Positions 9,956 to 19,934 of a DNA stretch of 63,005 bases are shown piece after piece. Position numbers and translations under genes: made by a program. Numbering within the stretch: position 1 is the stretch's first letter; each line of letters begins with the position of its first letter. Source of the stretch: Parasitella parasitica (Eukaryota > Mucoromycota > Mucoromycetes > Mucorales > Mucoraceae); assembly GCA_025201805.1 (NCBI GenBank), contig MU619383.1:4963-67967 (forward strand). Reading direction: 5' to 3'. The notes under the pieces are model-generated. The model was not told the DNA's origin. It searched no databases and saw only the letters and a list, made by a program, of their open reading frames with translations.

Positions 9956-10669
9956 TTAGTTTCGAGGAATATGGATACTGAAGGTGATTCCGGTCTTCGT
10001 TGCTTCAACTTTGACGACTATATCATCCTTGTCTCCGCTTCCAATACTGATTTTTCCCGCATCATCGCCATTATGAGCAGTAGAATCTTCATTTTTACAA
10101 CCAGTGGAGGGCTTCTCTTCTTGGCCTTGCTCGTCATCTTCTAATGGAGTAGAGTCAAAGTTACCGTAACTATGCAGCATGTCACCAAGAGGAAGCTCGA
10201 AAGAATGGTGGGTTCCCTTATCATCATCCTTCCTGTCATATTTAGTCTTGACATCATTGTACGTATCTTGGACAGTGTCTCGGATAGTTTGTTTACTGAC
10301 TTGCTCTCCTTGCTCCTTGGCCTCATCTTCTAACATAGACAATCTTTTCATCAGCATGCGATTATATTCTGAAATAGCATTCATCAAAGTCATAGCATCT
10401 GTATTGCCTGCAAATAGGCCCGTATCATCATCGCTGTCATCATCCAATTCAGTTTGAGCTTCTTGCGCAATGTCTTTTACAGAGTTGGAAACGTCTGGCT
10501 GGACGGCGTCATTGTTTTTTTCCTCAGCAGCATCATCCTTAGAGATCTTGGTCTTCTTTGATTTTGCGGCAGGTATAACAGACTCTCCTAAACCTCGAGG
10601 GTGTGCCTTTTTCGATTTTTTGTTGGCAGATGAGGATTTTTTATTCTTTTTTTCAACGGTGGAAGGCAT
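9956..10669 (-). CDS. Charged coiled-coil protein in the tail-protein cluster
   Basis: Intronless frame of 237 residues beginning MPSTVEKKNKK. Residues 1-45 are Lys/Ser-rich and basic; residues 45-85 are acidic (DDDSDDDTG). Residues about 92-125 (NAISEYNRMLMKRLSMLEDE) have heptad-like spacing suggesting a short coiled coil. The C-terminus alternates hydrophobic and polar residues (DIVVKVEATKTGITFSIHIP), so it also ends in a predicted beta segment, although the sequence differs from the LRLDLNL tail. Divergent from the LEA-like gene with 289 nt between starts. I do not recognise the family. Confidence 0.7.
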   Translation of the reverse strand: MPSTVEKKNKKSSSANKKSKKAHPRGLGESVIPAAKSKKTKISKDDAAEEKNNDAVQPDVSNSVKDIAQEAQTELDDDSDDDTGLFAGNTDAMTLMNAISEYNRMLMKRLSMLEDEAKEQGEQVSKQTIRDTVQDTYNDVKTKYDRKDDDKGTHHSFELPLGDMLHSYGNFDSTPLEDDEQGQEEKPSTGCKNEDSTAHNGDDAGKISIGSGDKDDIVVKVEATKTGITFSIHIPRN

Positions 10670-10958
10670 AATTTATAACTGGATATAACAAAAAGAAGAA
10701 GGGAATATGCGTTTTGTCTCTTTTTTATGTCAAAGAACTATTGCTGACTCGAGATTTACGTTAATATATCGTCATGGAAACTTAGTGTTCTTTTTTCCGG
10801 GAAAAAGTTTGCGATGATTTATGCATGAGATCATACTAATTTAAATGTTGTATATAAAAGAACCCGTCTTTCAGGATTTCTTTTTTCTCTTTCTTCCATA
10901 ACAAATTTAAAAAATTCTCGAATTATTCTTTATTATACCGTATCTAACTAGTAGAGCA
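10670..10958. promoter_or_regulatory. Divergent promoter region, coiled-coil gene / LEA-like gene
   Basis: A 289-nt spacer. A TATA box (tatataaaag, 10851-10860) lies about 108 nt before the LEA-like ATG, followed by a pyrimidine tract (ttcttttttctctttcttcc), as in typical fungal promoters. Regulation of both genes from this spacer is inference. Confidence 0.45.
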
Positions 10959-13950
10959 ATGAAAAACCAGCAAGCGAAACAACAAGAAGCAGCAGCAGCT
11001 GCTGCCCGAGCAGCTGAGGATCAAAAGCAAACTACTCAAGAGCAATCTAACCAAGGCCAAGAAGCACAAAAAGCTCAAAAGTCTCAAAATAACAATCAAG
11101 AACAAACACAGGGTCAACAAGAACAAGGTGATGATCAAACTGATAATAGCAAAGATCAAGATTCTGAGCAAGAACAACAAGAGCAAGCTGTCTCTGATGA
11201 AGAAGAATCTGATGAAGAAGACGAGTCCGATGAAGATGAAGAAGAAGGTGATGATGATGACCTCGAAGAATTGTATCGCCTCATGGTCGGAAAGAGAGTC
11301 AATAAAAGTGGTCTAGTCGTCGACAAGAAATCAGGCACTGTTCTAGGCAAAATTGTTGAAGGCAAGGTTAAAAGAATGTCAGGCAAGAAGGTCCGTGACA
11401 ATGGTGAAGTCTACAATGACAAGGGAAAGCTCATTGGCCGTGTAGAGCCAATTCAAGAAGACAGCGATGATAGCGATGAAAGTGATGGCTCGGACAACGA
11501 TCAAGAAGAAGTTTTTGCTAACGAAGAGCAAGAAGGTACTGTATTGCAGAGCTGTTTCCCTAATTTAGTAATCTTGCCTAATTCATTCCCAATCTGTAGA
11601 TGTCGCTGACACCATCAAGGATAATAAGGTTGCCCCTGAAAATGATGTCAAAGCTGCAGATGACGAAAATGACAGTAACTCCAATGATAAGGCTGAAACT
11701 GCACAGGATACTGTTAAAGACTTGGAGAGCGGCGCTGAAGACAAAGCTAATGATATGCAAGATCCCAATGTTACGGAAAGTGATATTGAAGACGAGGTGA
11801 ATGATGCCAATGACGTTAGCAAAAACATAGCAAGCGATGCCAAAGATACTTCTGATGATACACAAGAACGAGGAAGCAACCAATATGATGAAAGCAGTGT
11901 TGAAGATATTCAAAGTGGAGATAATAAAGATGATGGAGAAGAAGATAATGATGAAGAAGTAGAAGAAGAAAAACCTTTCAATCCTTATGACCTAGTTGAT
12001 GAAAACTCTCCTGAGGTTCGTAAATCTGGCAAGGTCGTTGACATGGAAGACAATGTCATTGGCACTGTTAATAAGAGCATGGCACCTAAGTTAGATGGCT
12101 TCAAGGTCGACAAAGACGGCAATGTTATCAACCATGAAGGCCATATTGTCGCCAAGGCTGACCTATACCAACCTCCTGCTGAACAAGAAGAGGAAAAGCC
12201 GTTCAATCCCAACGAAAATGTTAATGAAGACTCGCCGGAAGTTCGTAAGTCTGGCAAGATTGTAGACATGGAAGATAACATCGTTGGTGCTATTGATAAA
12301 GAGCAAGCTCCTAAATTTGTTGGTTTCAAAGTTGATCCTCAAGGAAATGTTATCGATAATGAAGGCCATATTGTTTCCAAAGCTGATCTCTACACAATTG
12401 AAGAAGAAGAGGATAAAGAAGAAAAGCCCTTTAACCCCAACGAAATGGTCAACGCTGATTCTCCCGAGGTTCGCAAGTCTGGAAAGGTTCTTGACATGGA
12501 TGATAATCTCGTCGGGTATGTTGACAAGCGCGTCGCTGCTAAACTTGCAGGCATGAAGGTCGACGAAGACGGTAATGTGGTCAATAGCGATGGCCATATT
12601 GTTGGAAAAGCTGATATGATCAAACCTGAAGCTGAGGAAGAAGAGCCCAAGGAAGAAGAAAAGAAGCCTTTTAATCCCAATGAAAATGTTAATGAGGACT
12701 CTCCCGAAGTGAAAAAGTCTGGCAAGATCCTTGACATGGATGATGAAGTTGTTGGCCATATTGACAAAAAACTTGCTGCTAAATTTATTGGCTTCAAGGT
12801 GGATCCTCAGGGCAATGTTATTGATAACGATGGCCATATCGTTGCTACTGCCGAAATGATTCAAGTGGAAGAGGAGCAGAAGCCATTCAATCCAAATGAG
12901 GCCGTTGATGAAAATTCTCCCGAGGTCAAGCGATCTGGCAAGGTAGTTGACATGGATGATAACATTGTTGGCTCTGTTGACAAGCATCTTGCCCCCAAGC
13001 TGGCTGGCTTCAAGGTTGATGACAATGGCAATGTTATTGACAATGAGGGCCACATTGTTGCCAGAGCTGAAATGATTCCTCACGAAGAAGAACTAGACCC
13101 CAACAAGCCATTCAATCCTAATACCATGGTCGATGAACATTCTCCTCGTGTGAGAAAGTCTGGCAAGGTGGTTGACGAAGATGACAATATCGTCGGTGAA
13201 GTTGATAAAAGTTCTGCACACAAATTGGCTGGCTTCCCGGTGGATGACGATGGTAACATCATTGACAATGAAGGTCATACAGTTGGTAAAGCCAAGATGT
13301 ACGACAAGAAGACTGAAGAGCAGCTCAAAGAAGAAGCTGAAGAAGAAGAATACCGCAAAATTGCTGATCAAATGTCGCAATCCATTCAAATCTCCTTGGA
13401 CAAGATCAAACCTGTTTTGAAGAACATTACCGACTTGATCGACGAAGAAGAAGCCAAGCCTCAAGAGGAACGTGATGAACAAAAGTTGGTTGATACAGTC
13501 AAGCCATTGATTGAGCAAGGTTCTGCTATTCTGGAGGAATGTAATGGTGCCATTCGTGGTCTTGATCCCTCTGGAAGGATTGCTAAACAGGCTCAGGCCA
13601 AGACCTCAGCAAGAAAGGCTTCTCCTGAAGAATATCATTTGGCTGACCTTTTGGCTCAGCTGTCTGGCGATGTTAGCACCGCTATTGACAGGGCAAAGAA
13701 GAAGATACGAAGCATGCCTCATGCCAAGAAGGAATTGAGTCCCTTGTGGAATATCTTGCAAAGCCCTCTGCTTCAAATCCTCTCAGCTGTTGGTCTTTTG
13801 TTGACTGGTGTATTGGGTCTTGTTGGCAATATCTTGAACGGCCTCGGTCTTGGTTCCATCATCAATAGCTTGTTGGGCGGTATTGGCCTCAACAAGATTC
13901 TCGAAGGTTTCGGCTTAGGTGATGCTCTAAAGTTGGGCAGAAAGAAATAA
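10959..13950 (+). CDS. LEA-like protein with six DUF3659-type repeats
   Basis: Predicted join of 10959..11535 and 11600..13950 (64-nt intron, G/GTACTG to CTGTAG), 975 residues. Residues 1-75 are Gln/Ala-rich and 75-105 strongly acidic. One diverged repeat lies at about 106-165, then a long acidic linker. Six tandem repeats of 70-80 residues span about 317-764, each with KPFNP...SPEVRKSGK, VVDM.DN.VG, a KL.GF.VD core and GNVIDNEGHIV. The repeats match the fungal DUF3659/LEA-domain family. The C-terminal 200 residues hold a helical part (MSQSIQISLDKIKPVLKNI) and a Gly/Leu-rich hydrophobic tail (VGLLLTGVLGLVGNILNGLG), resembling DUF6987 in ascomycete LEA proteins. Late-embryogenesis-abundant-type proteins are linked to desiccation tolerance; the role here is inferred. 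It ends the tail-protein cluster. Confidence 0.85.
11971..13290 (+). repeat. Tandem coding repeats of the LEA-like gene
   Basis: Six direct repeats of about 216-240 nt start near 11971, 12193, 12421, 12661, 12877 and 13105. Phrases such as tctggcaag, aatgttat and ggccatattgt recur in each unit, and units 2 and 4 share NPNENVNEDSPEV and FKVDPQGNVID. The repetition also creates long spurious antisense ORFs. Confidence 0.8.
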
Positions 13951-14286
13951 TCATTTTGTAAATAATACTGTAGTATACTCTATTCAAAAGCTTGTTGCAA
14001 CCACATTTGCCCAAAATCATTTGAAACTCTGTAACGCAACATTGCCTTGATTTTGATTAAAAATCGCAATGATATCTTACTACATACTGCGCATTTATCA
14101 TAAAGCAAATATCTTATTTACGTGATAATCTTCCTTTATATTCTATGGATGGCTGTTGCATGAAGCTGTGCAGTAACGTACACATTTGACAACGTTTCGG
14201 AAGGACTGCTTTGCATTTGACTAAATTGACAAGCGAAAAGCGAAAAGGCATCCTTCGTTATTTTTTCTTTCCTTCTTTTATCCATA

Positions 14287-17200
14287 ATGCTTCGATCAAA
14301 ATCATTTGTAAAACGTACTCGCAAGGGTAATGTTGTCAAGGTTGTCAAAGAGCATTATTTGAGAGACGACATTCCATGTTCATCAGAAATCTGCAAAGTT
14401 TGCAGCAAGACTTCCGTACCAATCCTCTCGAACACACCTAAAGGAACTAGCAAATTCAAGCCTCATTACCTTATCCCTGATACCAACGTCTTTATCAGTC
14501 AGGTATGTAAAACAAGTCCATGCTTCAAATAACACAATGAAAAAGACGACTCACCCACTCGTAAATTAGCTCGACATCATGGAGCATCCTGCAATCAAAG
14601 ATGTTATCGTTTTGCAGACTGTTAGAGAGGAAATCCGTCACTTGAGCCTGCCCGTGTACAACAGATTGAACACTATCTTGGCTGACAAAACCAAGCGTTT
14701 TTACATGTTTGCCAACGAGCATCAGCGGTAAAGTACCAGACTGAAAATTGCTGTATTGCGATCTTTGTCTTCTAATTTTTAAATAGAGATACATTTATCG
14801 AGAAACTAAAGGGAGAGACACCTAACGATAGAAACGATCGAGGTAGGTATCCAGATTCCACTAATTTCTAGGAATGTTGCATTGACTTGTTTTCAATTAT
14901 TAGCTATTCGAGTAGCCACAAAGTGGTTTATGGATCACTTGAAAGCCAATTCTTCGGGCGAGGATGTCGATGTGATCATGTTGAGTGATGATCGTGGAAA
15001 CAGAGACAAAGCTAAGGCTACTGGAATCAAAACTTGTGGAGGTAAAAAAAAATCGATCATCAATTTTTTGATGGATTCTGATTTAAAATTTGACTCTCAT
15101 ATAGTTACCGAGTATGTTGACAGTATCAAGGATACGCCTGAATTATTGGATATGGTTTCTGCACCAAAGGCAGCTGCTGGCGAGAAAGTTGTATACGAAG
15201 AGGTATGGCTACATTTTACTGCATAGTCTCAAACTAACCGATTTACTCTGTATACATAGCACCTGTCACCAGCACAGATCCAGAATGGCATCAAAAAGGG
15301 ATCACTCATCCAAGCACCCTTTAATGTCAGTGTTCACAATGTCCAAGAGGTTAATATTCACTTTATATGTTTCTAAAAAGGAAGTCAACGGTGTTAATAA
15401 ATGTAAATAGGCCACTGTCGTTGGAGAAGTTGAGGGCGAGGTCAAGACCATCTTTATTTTAGGTCGCAAACACTTCAACCGCTGTATCCAGGGCGATATT
15501 GTTGCTGTAGAGCTTTTACCAAAGAGTGAATGGAAGCGGGGAGCTTCCGTTGCCATTGAAGAAGAGGATGACGATGAGGAAAAGATGTTTGGTGAAGAGG
15601 AAGTAATTGTTGATAAAATGACAGAAAATGACACCCCTGTTGAACCTACTGGCAAGGTAGTTGGTATCATTCGTAAAAAATGGAGACCGTAAGTTTAGAT
15701 TTTGCAAGAAGGTATAAATGGGATAGTCAAAAATTGACGTTTTTTACATAGCTACTGCGGCTTCATCGTGAAAAAGACTGTACCCAAGAATACCGCAAGT
15801 GGGCCCGTAAATGTCATTTTTCGTGCTATGGATAGACGCATTCCTCCCATCAAGATCAAGACATCACAAGCACATACTTTGGTAGGCAATCGTATTGTGG
15901 TATCAATTGATAGCTGGCCTACCACTTCAAGGTACTGCGGGATATCAGACAATACATGTAATTTTTCTTAACGTCTGGCTCCATTATTCACATAGTTTCC
16001 CTATGGGCCATTTTGTCAAAACATTGGGTTCTTCTGGCGATAGAGAAACTGAGACTGAAGTTTTACTGCTAGAGCATGATGTTCCCTATCAAGAATTCTC
16101 TCAGCGTGTGCTTGAGGATCTTCCTGTGGAAGGAGACCAATGGGTTGTGCTCGACAAGCATTTGACACAAGAAAATAGACGAGATTTTAGAGATTTGGAT
16201 ATTTGTAGCATTGATCCACCTGGATGTACTGATATTGACGATGCTCTTCATGCTCGTGTTCTTCCCAACGGTAATTGGGAAGTGGGTGTCCGTAAGTTGA
16301 CTACATCGAATACTGATGTCTTTTAGTTGAATACTGAGCTTTATTTTGTAGATATTGCAGATGTTACCTATTTTGTTAAACACGGTATGCCAATGGATGT
16401 AGAGGCTGCTTCGCGTGGCACATCTGTCTATTTAGTCGATAAACGTCTCGACATGTTGCCCTCACTTCTGGGTACCAGTAAGTATACGAATTATTTGGCT
16501 AGAAATCATCAATTTTTGATTGTTTTCCTTTTTTTTTTTTTTTTTTTTTTCAATGTAGATTTGTGCTCGTTGAGATCCAACGTCGAACGTTTAGCCTTCT
16601 CCTGTGTTTGGGAAATGAACGAAAATGCCGAGATTGTCAGCGTCGACTTTACAAAGAGCGTTATTCGATCCAAACACTCCTTCACTTATGAGGAAGCACA
16701 AACTCGTATTGACGATGAGCGTATGCAGGACTCCATTACCAAGGGCATTCGTGTATTGAACAAATTTGCCAAGATTCTTCGACAAAAACGTATGGAAAAT
16801 GGTGCCTTGACGTTATCATCGCCTGAAGTTCGTTTCAATTTGGAGAATGATTCACAAGATCCTGTAGATGTTGAAATGAAGGAGCTGAAAGAGACCAACG
16901 CACTGGTGGAAGAGTTCATGTTGCTGGCAAATATCTCTGTAGCCAAAAAGATATATTCCAAATTCCCTAGCTCTGCTATGCTTCGAAAGCATCCTGCCCC
17001 TCCTACTAACAATTTTGATTCTTTACGTCAAATCCTCATGGAAAAGGGGTTTATTTTAGAAACGGAAACTTCAAAAGCTTTAGCTGATTCATTAGATAAG
17101 GCTGTTGTAAGTTCATTGTCACTGTTATCTGAATGAATGAATAGCTTGATTTTACTCATTTCATTTACATTCTAGATTCCTAAGGACCCTTATTTCAACA

Positions 17201-17934
17201 AACTGGTCCGTATCATGACAACCCGTTGTATGATGCAGGCTCAATATTTTTGCTCAGGCACGGAGATCGAGTCAGAATTCCAGCATTATGGTTTGGCTAG
17301 CCCCATTTACACACATTTCACATCCCCTATCCGTCGTTATGCAGGTACGTCAAACTGTCATGTCTTTAAGCGCCTGTATTCAATCTAGTTTTTAGACGTT
17401 ATTGTCCACCGTCTCTTACAAGCCTGCATCAAACCCGACCTTGAATACGGTGCAGAGTTGATCGATACACTTAGGATGAAGGAATTATGCGATAATCTCA
17501 ATTTCCGCAACAGAATGGCTCAGCAGGCAAGCCGCAGTTCCGTCGAACTGTTTACCAGTCTTTACTTTAGAAACAAGACTGAGGTAGAAGAAGGCCGTAT
17601 CCTTCGCGTTCTGAAGAATGGTATTATTGTGCTTGTACCTAAATATGGCATCGAAACAATTGTATATACATCCTTATCAGCCGATGGGCCATCACCGTTC
17701 ACCTATGACGAGGAGGCTAAATCGCTTGTTGCTGAAGACATTGTACTAAAGACATTTGATTCTGTTAAGGTTGAGATTACTGTAGAAGGCGACGCAGATG
17801 GCATGCGTCAAAAGATGAATATGAGATTGGTAGAGCCATTTGTTGAGGGCGTTAGTGTTGTACCCTCATCAACAACAAAAAGACCCAACACGGGTGATAA
17901 TACAGAAAATACTGCTAAAAAGTCGAAAAAATAA
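14287..17934 (+). CDS. DIS3: Exosome catalytic subunit DIS3/RRP44 (3'-5' exoribonuclease with PIN endonuclease)
   Basis: Thirteen predicted exons: 14287-14502, 14570-14727, 14787-14842, 14904-15041, 15105-15202, 15260-15349, 15411-15688, 15752-15931, 15996-16291, 16352-16477, 16559-17106, 17176-17344 and 17396-17934. They give 963 residues, the usual RRP44 size. The N-terminus ([20 protein letters not shown]) is family-typical. The PIN domain shows [15 protein letters not shown] and [10 protein letters not shown] acidic residues. CSD/OB parts include YCGFIVKK and [10 protein letters not shown]. The RNB active site is [15 protein letters not shown] (near 16210), followed by HIADVTYFV, and [17 protein letters not shown] lies further on. 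The C-terminus ends in an S1-like region and a Lys-rich tail. It degrades and processes RNA as the active subunit of the nuclear and cytoplasmic exosome. A 23-nt poly-T lies in the intron before exon 11. Confidence 0.95.
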
Positions 17935-18243
17935 CTATATTTATAATAATAAATGATTCCTTTATTTCAATAAAAAAAAAAAGTTATATATAAAGAAGTT
18001 GAGATTGAGATTGAAGCATAACTAGATAAAACGATGCAGAGAAGGAATGTTGAATGATTATATTTATAATGAACTATGAGAGGGGGGTGGATTGTGGTTT
18101 GTGAAGGGGGAGGGGGGGAGGGGAGAGGATCAAAAAAGAGCAAAACAAAAAGAAGGGTGATATATTTGAAATGTGATTGTTGTTGGCATATAGATAAAAA
18201 TGGCATAAGTAGGCATATGAAAGTGTATACGTATAAATAAAAC

Positions 18244-19227
18244 TTAAATGAACTGAGGCATATAATCCGCAATAAAAGTTGCTGCTAATGGTGAAGACAC
18301 AGGTTGATTGTAATACTGGCCTGAAAGAACAACAGGGTCATTCATATATAAACTGTCTAGCGAAATAGGTGACCCAGCTACTGTAGAAGCAGAGCAAGAT
18401 GCTGTTAATGGTGGTGTTTGCTGTAAATATGGGTTCATCATTTCCAAGCTAGTGGCATCATAAGAGAAATTCCTCTTGAATGGCTGCTGCATAGGTGACA
18501 CATTACTGCTACTGTTATCCTTTGATAGTAAAGAGGGCGACCAAGATGGCGATAAATAACTTGCTTGTGGTTGATTAAGTGCTGCCATGGTGTTAATGTG
18601 TTGATAGTGATGCATGATGGGACATGATTTGCGTCTCATTTCGTAGGAAGAGGATGCAGCAGCAACAGCAGCAGCCGTGGTTGCAACAGTACGAACATTT
18701 TCATTCAATTGCCATGCTGACCAGTCTGGCTCTTCTTGAACAAAATTGTTTGTAAAGAATTGCGAGAATAGAATGGAAGATTGATTTAAATCACTGCTGT
18801 TCAAAGGCGTGTCGATTGCATCCATGTCTTTGTAATGTTCTTTTTGCTCTGCTAGCAACAGAGTTGGCTCTTGCTCCACTTCAATTTTTGAGCTGGGTTT
18901 TCTTTTAGATTGCTTTGCTTTTGCTCTTCGGTTTTGGAACCAAATCTGTACACCACGAGGTGTCATTTCAAGTTTTTGGGCCAAAATGCGGCGGATAGCA
19001 GCACTTGGCTTTGGGTTCTCAGTGTATGACTTCTCAAGCACTTTCAGTTGCGCGCGGGATGTTCTGCGTCGATGTTTTATTTCGAAAGGATTATAAAATG
19101 TTGGGCGAAAATCACCGTGTGGATATTGATGAAATGTTTCCAAGAGATAGTTGTCATCGGATTTAGGAGTTTGTGTAGGCGATACTGCAAACGATTGTTC
19201 AAAAGGCTGCAATGAATCCAATGTCAT
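18244..19227 (-). CDS. Homeodomain transcription factor
   Basis: Intronless, 327 residues from the ATG at 19227 (MTLDSLQPFE). An upstream in-frame ATG at 19287 would add a Phe/Leu-rich stretch translated from a T-rich leader and is unlikely. The homeodomain occupies residues about 52-110: basic arm HRRRTSRAQL, then helix 3 RGVQIWFQNRRAKAKQSKRK with the diagnostic WFQNRR. The rest is Ser/Gln/Ala-rich, with an Ala run (TTAAAVAAASSS) and Pro/Ser patches, as in regulatory tails. It should bind DNA in the nucleus. The target genes are unknown, and nothing links it to a mating locus. Convergent with DIS3, stops 310 nt apart. Confidence 0.85.
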   Translation of the reverse strand: MTLDSLQPFEQSFAVSPTQTPKSDDNYLLETFHQYPHGDFRPTFYNPFEIKHRRRTSRAQLKVLEKSYTENPKPSAAIRRILAQKLEMTPRGVQIWFQNRRAKAKQSKRKPSSKIEVEQEPTLLLAEQKEHYKDMDAIDTPLNSSDLNQSSILFSQFFTNNFVQEEPDWSAWQLNENVRTVATTAAAVAAASSSYEMRRKSCPIMHHYQHINTMAALNQPQASYLSPSWSPSLLSKDNSSSNVSPMQQPFKRNFSYDATSLEMMNPYLQQTPPLTASCSASTVAGSPISLDSLYMNDPVVLSGQYYNQPVSSPLAATFIADYMPQFI

Positions 19228-19287
19228 ATTTATATGTGTATTTATATGAAGAAATAAAAAAAAAAAAAGAAGAAGAAAAGAAATCAA

Positions 19288-19934
19288 TGATCCTAGGGAA
19301 GAGGGGATCTCTTTTTTATATATAAACAGAGAAATTCCAACGATAAACTACATGGATAAATGTCAAGTTACTATATAGACAATATGTATAGGTTTTTATC
19401 CGAATTCAGGATAGCGTCTTTTGTCCCCTTGAAGGAGTTGCTGATGATTCCTTGACTTCACTTGTACCTGGATGCAAAATGTCATTTAACTTTCCAAAAA
19501 ATAAAAAACTAGCATGGCCCTAAATGTAAAGTTATATTAGAAAATGATGGTATAACATGTATACATGTTTATCTCTTTTTTCTCTCTCTTCCCCTCTATC
19601 TCATTCTTCCGTTTCTGTATCTCTGTCTCGCTCTAATTCTATCGCCCTTTCACTGTTGGTCTAGTTAACATCATTGGTATGCAATGCGTCCTAGTTTTTT
19701 TGTCTGATGATATGCGCGCCAGTTGACGATCGAACGGGCAATCCTTCTCATAAGCTAAATATACAAATTTGCTCATTGAATGCCATAATTTAAATCAAAA
19801 AGGAAAATTTGAAAAAAGGAGTGATTCATACTGCTGTCGCAAAATGTGCACAGTTGATGTGTATTTCAATACAGACTAGTACAGTAGCATCTTGCTCAAA
19901 GGAGGGTTTTTATTTATTTATTGACATGTACATT
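19288..19934. other. Intergenic region 5' of the homeodomain gene
   Basis: Contains a pyrimidine-rich run near 19570-19640 (ctctttttt, tctctctctt, gtctcgctc), likely leader or promoter sequence of the leftward homeodomain gene, and the 3' flank of DPH2. No supported ORF, RNA gene or repeat. Confidence 0.4.

Noticed and set aside
12163-13083. 306-codon antisense ORF within the LEA-like gene (and several shorter ones)
   Set aside because: It is produced by the repeat structure and biased codons of the sense gene; the sense strand has family homology and a spliced intact frame.
18244-19227. Homeodomain gene as a mating-type locus
   Set aside because: Mucorales sex loci use HMG-type genes flanked by other markers; none is visible here.
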